In this document: piece by piece, positions 27,223 to 36,338 of the stretch
Layout of the letters: every line of letters starts with the position of its first letter
How positions within the stretch are numbered: the stretch's first letter is position 1
Assembly (NCBI GenBank): GCA_964434865.1
Contig: CAYSWV010000002.1
Location: forward strand, 62,001 to 126,000
Reading direction: 5' to 3'
From: CAYSWV01 sp964434865
GTDB lineage: Bacteria > Cyanobacteriota > Cyanobacteriia > Thermostichales > Thermostichaceae
Length of the DNA stretch: 64,000 bases
Notes under the pieces: model-generated
What the model was told of the DNA's origin: nothing
Database searches by the model: none
The model's input: only the letters and a program-made list of their open reading frames with translations
Position numbers and translations under genes: made by a program

Positions 27223-28734
27223 ATGGACTCCTTGATTCAACCTGGTATTCTACTCGCTGATCGATATCACTTACTTTATCCCCTAGGGGAGGGCGGTAGC
27301 GGTTTCACTTATGCAGCTCTAGATCAGCACACCAAGACTCACATGGCACTAAAACTGCTATCTCATCGTCGAGTCCAAGACTGGAAGCAACTGGATCTGT
27401 TTGAACGAGAAGCACGTACACTTCAACACTTGCACCATCCTGGAATCCCTCGCTATTTCGGCTATCATACCCTGCAGTACCAAGGATCAACTCTGTTTGC
27501 CATTAGCCAGGAGCTAGCACCCGGTCAATCACTAGCTGCATGGATCAAAACAGGGTGGCAACCTCGGGAAGCTCAAGTCCAAGAAATAGCCAAACAAATT
27601 TTAGAAATTTTAGTTTACTTGCAGCAGTTAATACCACCTGTGATCCATCGAGATCTCAAGCCCCACAATATTATTTACAATGATTCTGAACAGGCGACAC
27701 AGCTTTACCTCGTGGACTTTGGTGCTGTTCAAGAAACTATTCATGCCGCAACTTTAGGTAGCACAGTAATTGGTACTTTTGGATACATGGCACCTGAACA
27801 ATTTCGAGGACATGCTAATCTGACCACTGATCTCTATGGATTGGGAACCACGTTGATTTACCTGCTGACTCAGCAACACCCCACTGATCTACCCCACCGC
27901 TATATGAAAATCGACTTTCGATCTCAAGTTCAACTTTCAGACTTCTTTGCAGAGTGGTTGGATAAACTCATTGAACCTAACAGTCAAGATCGCTTTCCAA
28001 CAGCTGCCGTGGCTCTAAAAGTGCTGACAAGACAACTCTCTTTAGCTATAGTGAAGCCCGTTCAAAGCCAAGTTAGCTTGGTCCGTACGCAGCACAGTTT
28101 ACAGATCACTATTCCAGCTGCAATCCGACGTCAATCGACGGGCCACACCTCACTCAAATTATGGCTAGCAAGCTGGTTAGGCGGGGTCGGACTGCCTCTC
28201 TACCTAGTGTTATCTGTGTTTAACCTTTCAAGTATTTGGGGAGCAATTTACATAGCTTTAGAGGTACTCCATTACTTTCGCGGATTTTTATGGACCCATA
28301 TAGTGGTGTTATTAAAGCTAATGTGGCTTGGTGCTCTTTACATTTTGAGTATGCGGGCAGATGAACCTCACCATAGTATCCATCTGCTTGTCTTAGCTTT
28401 AGACCTGATCTACGGCATCCCATTGGTTTGGAAGATTAGTGATCAAGTCCTAGATCTGCTTCTCCCTTTACAGTTCAGTATTGACAGTTCAGGCTTAAAA
28501 CTCAAGCAAGGATCACTAAGGTATCTGAAAGGGCCTTTGCCTTTAATTCAGGTTGAAAACCAGGGAGCCTATTTAACCCTACGGGTGGGACCCAGATCCA
28601 TCAACTGCCAATCAATTAATGTTGGCTATTCCTTAACTCCCAACGAACGGACTTGGCTAGCCTTTGAAATCCAATCATTGATCTCTCAATTGAATAGTAG
28701 CCCAGAAGACCCCATTAATCCTTTACCCTGTTAA
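27223..28734 (+). CDS. Ser/Thr protein kinase with C-terminal membrane region
   Basis: 503 aa. Residues about 15-270 form an active-looking Hanks-type kinase: glycine loop LGEGGSGFTYAA, catalytic lysine in MALKLL, HRDLKPHN, DFG in LVDFGAV, and MAPEQF. Several hydrophobic helices follow (about 310-410), then a cytosolic tail of about 80 aa with SSGLKLKQGSLRY and LTPNERTWLAFEIQSL, a tail type frequent in cyanobacterial kinases. It is the first of two tandem kinase genes that share the QDWKxLDLFEREA block, so they are recent paralogues in the kinase domain. Confidence 0.9.
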   Translation: MDSLIQPGILLADRYHLLYPLGEGGSGFTYAALDQHTKTHMALKLLSHRRVQDWKQLDLFEREARTLQHLHHPGIPRYFGYHTLQYQGSTLFAISQELAPGQSLAAWIKTGWQPREAQVQEIAKQILEILVYLQQLIPPVIHRDLKPHNIIYNDSEQATQLYLVDFGAVQETIHAATLGSTVIGTFGYMAPEQFRGHANLTTDLYGLGTTLIYLLTQQHPTDLPHRYMKIDFRSQVQLSDFFAEWLDKLIEPNSQDRFPTAAVALKVLTRQLSLAIVKPVQSQVSLVRTQHSLQITIPAAIRRQSTGHTSLKLWLASWLGGVGLPLYLVLSVFNLSSIWGAIYIALEVLHYFRGFLWTHIVVLLKLMWLGALYILSMRADEPHHSIHLLVLALDLIYGIPLVWKISDQVLDLLLPLQFSIDSSGLKLKQGSLRYLKGPLPLIQVENQGAYLTLRVGPRSINCQSINVGYSLTPNERTWLAFEIQSLISQLNSSPEDPINPLPC

Positions 28735-28849
28735 TTTTTTACTAGGTCAATCACTTGTGAGAGCAAGCTATCAACTTTAGAATAAGGGAGTTGAAGTCCT
28801 GCTGATCAAAGCCCAAGCTGTAAACCTGTGCGTCATAGGTAGACAAGCC

Positions 28850-30667
28850 ATGAATGACTCTGCTTTAGTAGCTAATCGCTATCAACTCAAGACCATTTTA
28901 GGTCAGGGAGGGATGGGGACAACCTATGCAGCTTTCGATCTAGCCACTGATCAAACGGTAGCAATTAAGGTAATTACGTTTGGCCGCTTGCAAGACTGGA
29001 AGATCTTAGATCTCTTTGAACGAGAAGCTCAGGTTTTAGCTCAATTAGATCATCCGGCTATCCCTCAATACCTGGATTACTTTCATACAGACAGCGATCA
29101 GGGACATACCTTTTATTTGGTTCAACAATTAGCACCTGGACAATCCTTGCAGGCTTGCATTGATCAGGGATGGCGCACGGCTGAACCTGAACTGAAAGAC
29201 CTAGCCACCCAACTGTTGGAGATTTTGCAGTATCTGCACAGCCAGGATCCACCTATTATTCACCGAGATATCAAACCCCACAACATCATTCGTAGTGACT
29301 CGGGCCAGATCGCATTAGTTGATTTTGGATCAGTGAGGCACAGCTACTATACCACCATGGCTCGGGGTAGTACCGTTGTTGGTACCTATGGTTATATGGC
29401 TCCTGAACAATTTCGGGGCTATGCTGAGCCAGCAACTGATCTCTATGGCTTAGGTGCAACCTTACTCTATGTGCTAGTGCGCCGCCCTCCCAATGATATG
29501 CCTCACAATGGGTTACAGCTCGACTTGCGCTCACAAGTTCAACTGTCAGAACACTGGATCAGTTGGTTTGAAAAGATGTTGGCTCCTGAGTTAGAGGATC
29601 GGTTTACTTCAGCAGATGAAGCGTTAATCTCTTTGATCACACCACAGGTCAAAGCTCAACGTCAGCTGCCTCAGATCCAGTGGCAACCATGGATGGTGTG
29701 GTGTGCAGTAGGGATTATAGTTACTGTGGGTAGCTTAGGATTCTTTAGATCTCATCAATGGGGGATCTTAAGTCGTCTGGGGATCTCTCCGATGGGGTTA
29801 TGTCATGATTATCGACGAGGAACAATCCCCAGATACTTGCAGACTATTGAAATCTATATCAAGCAGGGTGGAATCATCAATCCTCAAATCTGTCCTCCTT
29901 CTTATTTAGTTCGGCTAGGATTTACTGAAGAAGTATTACAACAAGGGTTTGATCCTAATTATCAAGGTCACTCGGGTCAGACTCTGCTCTTTGCTGTTAA
30001 GGATCTTGAACAAGCTCAGATTCTAATTGATCATGGTGCTGATGTTAATCATCGATCTTACCACGGAGAAACCCCTCTTCATATAGCTGTTTTTGCTGGT
30101 CGTCGTGCAGTTGTTAAATTACTACTTGAACATGGAGCTGATGTAAATGCTCAAGATAATTTCAACCGTACCCCACTATTTCCTCCTATAAGCAGATGCT
30201 GTTTTCATGATCAATTAGACATCATACAGTTGTTGATCCAACATGGAGCTGATCTCAATCATCAAGATCTTGTGGGCAATACTCCACTTCATGAGTTATC
30301 TCATCGGGCTTCTTTTGAGATCATTGAAACTCTAGTCAGCCAAGGAGCAGATATCAAACTCGAAAATCATGCAGGTTATACTGCCCTAACAGAGTCAGCC
30401 TCACCTTACCTCACTCAAAGACTGATAGATCTGGGAGCTGATGTGAACTACCAGACTCTAAAGGGAGAAACCCCTCTCCTTCGAGCTATGCGATTGAATC
30501 CAGACAAAGCTATCCAAATGGCTCAGATCTTGATTGAAAACGGCGCGGATATCAATCATCAGGATCACAAGGGGGATACAGCCCTGATCAAGGCCATTCG
30601 CTTAAACCACATCCAAGTCGTTGAAATGTTGCTCGATCAAGGCGCTAACGTCAACCTTGTCAATTGA
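28850..30667 (+). CDS. Ser/Thr protein kinase fused to ankyrin repeats
   Basis: 605 aa. N-terminal Hanks kinase (about residues 8-265): LGQGGMGTTYAAFD, AIKVI, HRDIKPHN, LVDFGSV, MAPEQF. One membrane helix follows (MVWCAVGIIVTVGSLGFF, about 282-299), then a 70-residue spacer, then about seven ankyrin repeats (from about 375 to the end) with motifs GETPLHIAVFAGRRAVVKLL, DHGADVNH, and GANVNLVN at the very end. The arrangement places the kinase in the cytosol and the ankyrins probably across the membrane, unless the helix is a re-entrant or the orientation differs. Ankyrin repeats probably select partner proteins. Confidence 0.88.
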   Translation: MNDSALVANRYQLKTILGQGGMGTTYAAFDLATDQTVAIKVITFGRLQDWKILDLFEREAQVLAQLDHPAIPQYLDYFHTDSDQGHTFYLVQQLAPGQSLQACIDQGWRTAEPELKDLATQLLEILQYLHSQDPPIIHRDIKPHNIIRSDSGQIALVDFGSVRHSYYTTMARGSTVVGTYGYMAPEQFRGYAEPATDLYGLGATLLYVLVRRPPNDMPHNGLQLDLRSQVQLSEHWISWFEKMLAPELEDRFTSADEALISLITPQVKAQRQLPQIQWQPWMVWCAVGIIVTVGSLGFFRSHQWGILSRLGISPMGLCHDYRRGTIPRYLQTIEIYIKQGGIINPQICPPSYLVRLGFTEEVLQQGFDPNYQGHSGQTLLFAVKDLEQAQILIDHGADVNHRSYHGETPLHIAVFAGRRAVVKLLLEHGADVNAQDNFNRTPLFPPISRCCFHDQLDIIQLLIQHGADLNHQDLVGNTPLHELSHRASFEIIETLVSQGADIKLENHAGYTALTESASPYLTQRLIDLGADVNYQTLKGETPLLRAMRLNPDKAIQMAQILIENGADINHQDHKGDTALIKAIRLNHIQVVEMLLDQGANVNLVN

Positions 30668-30729
30668 TCTAGCAAATGCGAGAATCCGAAGTCTTAAGTC
30701 CTAACATGACTCTAAGTCTATTAACTAGA

Positions 30730-30843
30730 ATGTCTCCATTATCAGATTTTGAGACCATCACAGATGCCTGGATTAGGATTGCAGGATACCTTGAATTACC
30801 TATGATCCTAACAAATGGGGCTAACGGCTACTGGCTCAAGTAA
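30730..30843 (+). CDS. short ORF, 37 aa, uncertain
   Basis: An ATG at 30730 opens 37 codons (DFETITDAWIRIAGYLELPM in the middle) ending at 30843, 62 nt after the ankyrin-kinase stop. The composition looks protein-like, but there is no convincing Shine-Dalgarno site and I do not recognise a family. It may be a small gene, a remnant, or chance. Confidence 0.25.
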   Translation: MSPLSDFETITDAWIRIAGYLELPMILTNGANGYWLK

Positions 30844-31266
30844 ACCCTGATCCTGCCAAGGCAAACCCGTCTTACTCCTGGGAATCCTGGTCTGGGAATG
30901 ATGCCGTGATTCCTTCCCCTAATTGATCTCGCCCAGGGCTGATGCCGTCTATTCCTACCAATGATAGAAATTGGCTCAAGCGCCGATCCATCCCGCTCTG
31001 AAGAAACAGGGTCTTGCTTGGATCCGACACTATCTTGCTTTGAAGACTTAAAGTCAGCCTCTCTGGAGATCAAAGGCCTCAAAGAGTAGATCTGAACTAG
31101 AGAGGGCCGCGATCCTTGAAGGATTGACTCGTTAAACTCTCGCTTGAGCTAATGGGCTTGAGTGGCCAAATTTTTCAGATCGCTGATGCCCTTTAGACTT
31201 AAAGTTAAGGTTGAACCTTGACGACTAGATTAACCGCTTTCTATGTACTCCTATTGAAAGGATCCT
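30844..31266. other. intergenic region before the sugar dehydrogenase gene
   Basis: No convincing gene. A 21-nt quasi-repeat around 31012-31045 (two TCTTGCTT-type units) is seen, and a 13-bp palindrome AAGGTT-G-AACCTT at 31207-31219 lies 47 nt upstream of the next start, a possible operator. Confidence 0.4.
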
Positions 31267-32934
31267 ATGATGACTCGCATCCCCTCAATGCCTCTGATTT
31301 CAGGAATCTTGGCGATGTTTACGCTAGGACTACTCCAGTCCTGTGATGCTGACAACTCAGCTACCCTACCCCCCGCTTCTGTTCAAGGATCGGTAGCACA
31401 CACACAAACCGGGTTGCTTTATCAATCCGATCCAACTGATTTAAGCATAGTCGATGTTGCCATTTTGCTTGCGACGCTTCAATCTGATGCTCAAACACCT
31501 TTAGCTATTGCTGAACGGGCTAATGATCTCCTAGATGCCGATCTAGTTTCTTCAGCTAGTCTCAATCCCATACCCACTGAGTTAAATTCTAATTTTGTAG
31601 AGGCTGGTGATGATCTTTTAAATATCTTTGATGTCGCTGCTGTGCTGGCTCGCATTCAAGTTGGCAGTGACCCAACCGCCCTGGCCACTCGGATTAACGA
31701 TCTATTAGATGTGGACACCGTTCAAGCCAGTGATATTCTCTCAGTTCCTGGATCTGGGTTTCCTAGCCCGAGTCCATTGCCCAGTTCCAGTCCATCACCT
31801 AGTCCTAGCCCCGCACTGAGTCCGTCACCTAGCCCATTACCTAGCCCCTCACCCAGTCCTAATCCTGCCAATGGACAGATTGATCTGGAGTTCATTAATG
31901 AAGTGACTGGATTTCGTAACCCGCTATATCTCACGCATGCTGGTGATGGCAGTGATCGCTTGTTTGTGGTTGAACAAGGGGGCCTCGTTCGAATTGTCGA
32001 CAATCAGCAGATCCTACCCACACCGTTTCTAGATATCTCTGATCGGACTGATGCTGGGGGGGAACGGGGCTTGTTGAGTATTGCCTTTCCACCTGACTAT
32101 GCCACTACAGGCTATTTTATCGTGTCCTACACCGATCTAGAGGGTGATAGTGTAATCGCTCGCTATACGGTTTCCGCAAATCCCAATGTGGCTAATCAAG
32201 CGGAACAGGTGATCCTGAGGTTAGAGCAACCTTTTACCAACCACAACGGTGGCTTAGTCAAGTTTGGTCCTGATGGCTTTCTCTACATTGCTTTTGGTGA
32301 TGGAGGTGGCAGTGGCGATCCACAGAATAATGCCCAAAACTCCCAGCTCTTATTGGGTAAACTCTTGCGGATTGATGTTGAGGGGGGGAGTCCTTATGCG
32401 GTGCCCAGTAGTAATCCGTTTGTTGATAACACCGATTTCCGAGATGAGATTTGGGCTTGGGGCCTCCGTAATCCCTGGCGGTTTTCGTTTGATCGAATGA
32501 CAGGCGATCTATTTATAGGCGATGTTGGCCAGGAGCGGTTTGAAGAGATTAACATTCAACCTCAATCAAGCCCAGGTGGCGAAAATTATGGGTGGCGAAT
32601 CACAGAAGGAGAGAGTTGCTTTAATCCACCCTTTCTCTGTAATCGGACAGGGTTAACATCACCTGTGGTTGTTTATGGTCGATCGGATGGGGCCTCGGTG
32701 ACAGGCGGCTATGTGTATCGAGGATCGCGTTATCCGGATATGGTGGGCACTTACTTTTACGGTGATTTTATTAGCCAGCGTCTATGGGGGTTGCCCAGCT
32801 CTGCCAGTACTCCCACCCTCCTCCTAGAACAGGCTGGCTTAATTGCTAGTTTTGGCGAAGATGAGTCAGGTGAGCTTTACCTGGTAGACTATTTGGGTCG
32901 GATTGTACAATTAGCTGATGATCCAGAGCCATAG
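31267..32934 (+). CDS. PQQ-type sugar dehydrogenase domain lipoprotein
   Basis: 555 aa with AAGGA a few nt before the start (ATG 31267 or 31270). A lipoprotein signal ends in the lipobox LQSC (C26). Residues about 52-165 hold two tandem modules of about 57 aa that also occur in the FG-GAP lipoprotein at the end of this window. A Pro-Ser linker (about 168-203) follows, then a soluble-glucose-dehydrogenase-like six-bladed propeller: VVEQGGLVRIV, GGERGLLSIAFPPDY, FTNHNGGLVKFGPDG, AWGLRNPWRFSFD, GDVGQERFEEIN. Homologues oxidise sugars with PQQ in the periplasm. Whether this host makes PQQ is unknown. Confidence 0.86.
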   Translation: MMTRIPSMPLISGILAMFTLGLLQSCDADNSATLPPASVQGSVAHTQTGLLYQSDPTDLSIVDVAILLATLQSDAQTPLAIAERANDLLDADLVSSASLNPIPTELNSNFVEAGDDLLNIFDVAAVLARIQVGSDPTALATRINDLLDVDTVQASDILSVPGSGFPSPSPLPSSSPSPSPSPALSPSPSPLPSPSPSPNPANGQIDLEFINEVTGFRNPLYLTHAGDGSDRLFVVEQGGLVRIVDNQQILPTPFLDISDRTDAGGERGLLSIAFPPDYATTGYFIVSYTDLEGDSVIARYTVSANPNVANQAEQVILRLEQPFTNHNGGLVKFGPDGFLYIAFGDGGGSGDPQNNAQNSQLLLGKLLRIDVEGGSPYAVPSSNPFVDNTDFRDEIWAWGLRNPWRFSFDRMTGDLFIGDVGQERFEEINIQPQSSPGGENYGWRITEGESCFNPPFLCNRTGLTSPVVVYGRSDGASVTGGYVYRGSRYPDMVGTYFYGDFISQRLWGLPSSASTPTLLLEQAGLIASFGEDESGELYLVDYLGRIVQLADDPEP

Positions 32935-32963
32935 GCAGAGTAAGGGATCAGGAGTTCTCCTTT

Positions 32964-32993
32964 ACAATATTAATAAGAACAATATTAATAAGA
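32964..32993. repeat. 15-nt perfect tandem duplication
   Basis: ACAATATTAATAAGA at 32964-32978 is repeated exactly at 32979-32993, directly before the Shine-Dalgarno area of the W-G-F repeat gene. Its AT-rich sequence could double a promoter -10 element. Confidence 0.85.
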
Positions 32994-33014
32994 TGTGAGG
33001 CGTTGGGTCTGGAC

Positions 33015-34664
33015 ATGGGCGATCCCCTTGATGCATTGACACTCTTCATCAATGTTGAGGCTGTGTTCCGAGGTCTCTACTCCATGCATGATCTACGCCT
33101 CAAACTCAATCGACAGACGCATGCGGCTCATCTTCGTGACCAAGCCGGTAAGCAAGTCCGGTTAGTTGAGACTTATCGGAAAGGGTTAGTGGAAGGATCC
33201 TTCAGTGCTTGGCATCCTGAAACCGGAGCCATGGCCAAACCTACTGTCTCGATTGTCAGTCACGGGCTAGATCTCACCCCCCAGCTACAATCACTGGCTA
33301 CCCAAACTGCCCACATTCTGAAGCAGCCTGATCCACTGACTCGCTCGCAACAATCCTATCTGCTTGAAGTCTGGATCGGTGATATTGAAATGCACATTGC
33401 TCATGCCACGATAGGATCGGATTGGGCAGAACAGTCAGGTCGCTACGACATCTTAGAAAAATTTAAAGCCCATAAGCAACAAGAAGACAGAAGTCTTGAA
33501 GACGGTAAGCATTTGTTGCACCAATGGATCCACCATGAACTAACCCTGGATGACTTAAAAAGCTTGATTCGATCCTTGCAACCGATTCCAGGCAGTTTAC
33601 GCTCTCGTGCTGTTGATATTGGCTTTCATGCGGGGCGCGTCCAGGGACACTTAACGGAAGAAATGTTGGGCATTCCTAACCAAGATTGGGACCTATGGCG
33701 TGCTACAGGTTTTGATCCGTATATAGCGGCGGCCTGGCATGCTTTTGGCTTCACACCTGAGCAGGCTAAGCAGTGGTCAGTTGAGGGCTTTCCCGATCCA
33801 AGTGAAGCGCATATTTATGCCTGTCGAGGGTTTTCTCTCCGAGTAGCCCAACAGCAACGATCAGTGGGCAATTTACTGGAAGTGTTACGGAACTCTGAGG
33901 GCAAGCTAGACTTTAGCAAAAGTCCCATTCAATACACAGCACCCCGATCATCTTCAACCTCCACAACAGAGCCTATCAGTCTATGGGTTGAAGCTGGATT
34001 TCCTAACGACAAAGTAGCTTTAATCTGGAAAGCCTTGAACTATGAACCCCATCAAGCGTTTCAATGGTATCAAGCTGGGTTTAAAGCCTCTATTGCTCAA
34101 CAATGGCTGCGAGCTGGCTTTGTAGCTCCCGATTTAGCTAAACAATGGGAAAAGACAGGATGGCCTCCCCAAGATGCCTATCAACTATTCCAACAAGATG
34201 TAACCCCCGAAGCAGCTCTCATCATCCGCGAGCGAGACATCATCGATCCTGACCTAGCTATTGAAACCTATTATCAGGAGATCACGCTACCCGTGCGGCT
34301 ATCCCCAGAACTACTGCCAATTAGCAAACCGGATCTATCTCTTCAGGATGCTGAGCAGAAGACCCCCCCCTCGGCAGAACCACCCAACTCGTTGCCAGTG
34401 CCCACGCCTGAGGTTTCAACTGAATCTGAATCAGCCTTCAATCTTCAATATCCTCAAAGCCAGTTGCTGCCATCACAGTTGACTAAAGTCCTGCTAGATA
34501 GTCAAGTTTTATTGCAGAACCAATGGCACCAGTTCATTCATTTCATACAGCCCTATTTACCTACTGAAATCCAAAACATTCAAATTACTCGTCAGTGGGT
34601 CATGGCTCTGGCCCTGATAGGCGGTATGCTTATTATATTAGCTATATTTGTATCATGTTCCTAA
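33015..34664 (+). CDS. membrane-anchored protein with W-x3-G-[FW] repeats, function unknown
   Basis: 549 aa from the ATG at 33015 (a TTG at 33003 is the alternative; GAGG at 32997-33000 is too near the TTG and rather far from the ATG, so the start is uncertain). The first 210 residues are helical. From about residue 220 to 410 there are at least eight units of 13-14 residues with the pattern W-x3-G-[FWY]-x4-A-x-[QI], such as WYQAGFKASIAQQ and WLRAGFVAPDLAKQ. A Pro-rich linker follows and a single C-terminal membrane helix (VMALALIGGMLIILAIFV). It is therefore tail-anchored or single-pass. I recognise no named family. Confidence 0.7.
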   Translation: MGDPLDALTLFINVEAVFRGLYSMHDLRLKLNRQTHAAHLRDQAGKQVRLVETYRKGLVEGSFSAWHPETGAMAKPTVSIVSHGLDLTPQLQSLATQTAHILKQPDPLTRSQQSYLLEVWIGDIEMHIAHATIGSDWAEQSGRYDILEKFKAHKQQEDRSLEDGKHLLHQWIHHELTLDDLKSLIRSLQPIPGSLRSRAVDIGFHAGRVQGHLTEEMLGIPNQDWDLWRATGFDPYIAAAWHAFGFTPEQAKQWSVEGFPDPSEAHIYACRGFSLRVAQQQRSVGNLLEVLRNSEGKLDFSKSPIQYTAPRSSSTSTTEPISLWVEAGFPNDKVALIWKALNYEPHQAFQWYQAGFKASIAQQWLRAGFVAPDLAKQWEKTGWPPQDAYQLFQQDVTPEAALIIRERDIIDPDLAIETYYQEITLPVRLSPELLPISKPDLSLQDAEQKTPPSAEPPNSLPVPTPEVSTESESAFNLQYPQSQLLPSQLTKVLLDSQVLLQNQWHQFIHFIQPYLPTEIQNIQITRQWVMALALIGGMLIILAIFVSCS

Positions 34665-34827
34665 GTCTATTTGCAGGATAACGGACAGATCCCTGTGTTA
34701 TAGTTAACTGACTTAGGTAGGAGTTAGGATTGCCTAAGAACGAAGATGGGATCTTCTCTTCTACTCATTACTGAGGTTACGATTAAACTCATAATTGAAT
34801 GGCAGCCGTGAACTGGGACTTAATATT

Positions 34828-35658
34828 ATGTACAGCCTGGAATATGCTAACTCACTAGTATCCTTTGATCTAAACCAGATTGAAGCACCAGCTTTATTGA
34901 TGATTCATCCTGTCACCGGGATTCCAGAAGTCAATGAGCAACCTGCTCGCGTGGTCATGATTCAGCCGCCATTGGGAATTGGCAGACAAGATCGTGACTC
35001 TAAATGTCAAGTTCAACTTCCCGATAAATTTCTATCTCGGGTTCATGGAATCATCACAAAACCTTCTGAATATTGGATTCATGATGGAGATGGTCGAGGT
35101 AAAGCTAGTGTAAATGGAATCTTTGTTAATGGAGCTAGGCTAAAGTCAGCAACAGAGCTCCATGACTTTGACCGAATTCAATTAGGTGTCAACATTCAAG
35201 CAACATTTCACAAGGTGAGAGTTCCCATCGGATCTGACCATATTACCCACTTGCCTTTAAAAGACTTACTGTTAGAAGCTAATTTGATTACAGCTAGCCA
35301 ATTGAGTACAGCAATGCGGTTGAAAGACCAGTCTCAAATGCTATTGGGTGAAATCCTGATGCAAAAAGGATGGATCAAGCCACTAACCCTTGAATTTATG
35401 TTGCAATTAAATCACATCAAATTGACGATCCCGACGGGACGCTCTCCTATTGGGGAATATTTAAAGCGGGCTGGTTTAATTACTGAAGTACAAGTTCAAG
35501 AAGCTTTGCGCAATCTCAGACGCTCTCGCTTACCTTTTGGCATGGCATTAGTCAAAATGGGCTTGATCTCAGAGCGAACACTAGATTTCTTCATCAAACG
35601 CTATGAGCACCTAGATAGCTCTATGGGTGAGACTGCTCATATCTCATCATTGATGTAG
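34828..35658 (+). CDS. FHA domain protein with two GspE N-terminal-like modules
   Basis: 276 aa from the ATG at 34828. An FHA domain spans about residues 40-135: GIGRQDRD, FLSRVHGII, and SVNGIFVNG carry the phosphothreonine-binding Arg, Ser and Asn positions. Two copies of a helical module like the N-terminal domain of type II secretion/pilus ATPases follow (LLLEANLITASQLSTAM...LGEILMQKGWI and YLKRAGLITEVQVQEAL...FGMALVKMGLI). The combination suggests a phospho-dependent adaptor for signalling or pilus-type machinery. It lies 5 kb from the two Ser/Thr kinases, possible writers for the FHA reader (inference). Confidence 0.85.
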   Translation: MYSLEYANSLVSFDLNQIEAPALLMIHPVTGIPEVNEQPARVVMIQPPLGIGRQDRDSKCQVQLPDKFLSRVHGIITKPSEYWIHDGDGRGKASVNGIFVNGARLKSATELHDFDRIQLGVNIQATFHKVRVPIGSDHITHLPLKDLLLEANLITASQLSTAMRLKDQSQMLLGEILMQKGWIKPLTLEFMLQLNHIKLTIPTGRSPIGEYLKRAGLITEVQVQEALRNLRRSRLPFGMALVKMGLISERTLDFFIKRYEHLDSSMGETAHISSLM

Positions 35659-36338
35659 CCAATGGTGTTGCAAAAGGGTGTTGTCGCAAAAGTTAGTTAA
35701 TCGTTAGAATCCCCTGTGGGATTTGGAGACTCTAATGGCTGTTTAGACAGTGGTACCTAGGAGATCTTGCGGGCGATCTGCAAAGGTATAGATACAGACA
35801 CTGGGCAAAAATATGATCTTAAAGTAGACGTGGTGAATCGTTTCATCAGAGATCTTCAATGGATGATCCAATCTTGTAGGGTCACCCAGCCCAGTTACAT
35901 CTCTTGATCGACCGAGTAAGATCTCCTTGCCGATATCAGGGAGTTACAGCTTCCATATGGCGATCTATCCAAACCAGCATCTACAACCAGCCTTAACAGG
36001 TGGAAGTCTAGACGTATCACCATAGCAATACCCAATTCAATGAGGAGGGGCTGTTGAAACTTGAGAGATCTTAATTACAAATCCTTTATATAGAAGTACC
36101 CTATAAATGATGATATTTGCATTAACCATAGTCATAAGTTACTCTATTGAGGTGATGGCCTCTCTCTAATGCTGAGTACGCTAGAGATTAGTTGACCTAA
36201 CTCAATAACGGCTTGCTGGTTATTGTTAGTAGCCATTCTCAGTTAAGCTGTTGTTGATTAGTAAAACACGGTGCCGGAGGGCAAGGCAATTGAAGAACTC
36301 TCTAGAGCCTCACTATTTTAGGATGGATTTGTGAATAG
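35659..36338. other. 680-nt intergenic region with a possible gene remnant
   Basis: No full gene. From 35761 to 35907 on the plus strand there is an open 48-codon stretch with protein-like composition (KGIDTDTGQKYDLKVDVVNR) but only a weak TTG start; it may be a remnant. The segment 36040-36338 should contain the fur promoter; I see no clear Fur box. Confidence 0.35.
35708..35723 (+). terminator. weak hairpin after the FHA gene
   Basis: AATCCC-CTGT-GGGATT, a 6-bp stem with a 4-nt loop about 50 nt after the stop codon. Only a short TTTGG follows, so intrinsic termination would be weak. Confidence 0.35.

Noticed and set aside
30828..31082. 84-codon minus-strand open frame rich in Ser/Lys/Gln/Asp repeats
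   Set aside because: Low complexity from a short DNA repeat, no start context, no homology recognised.
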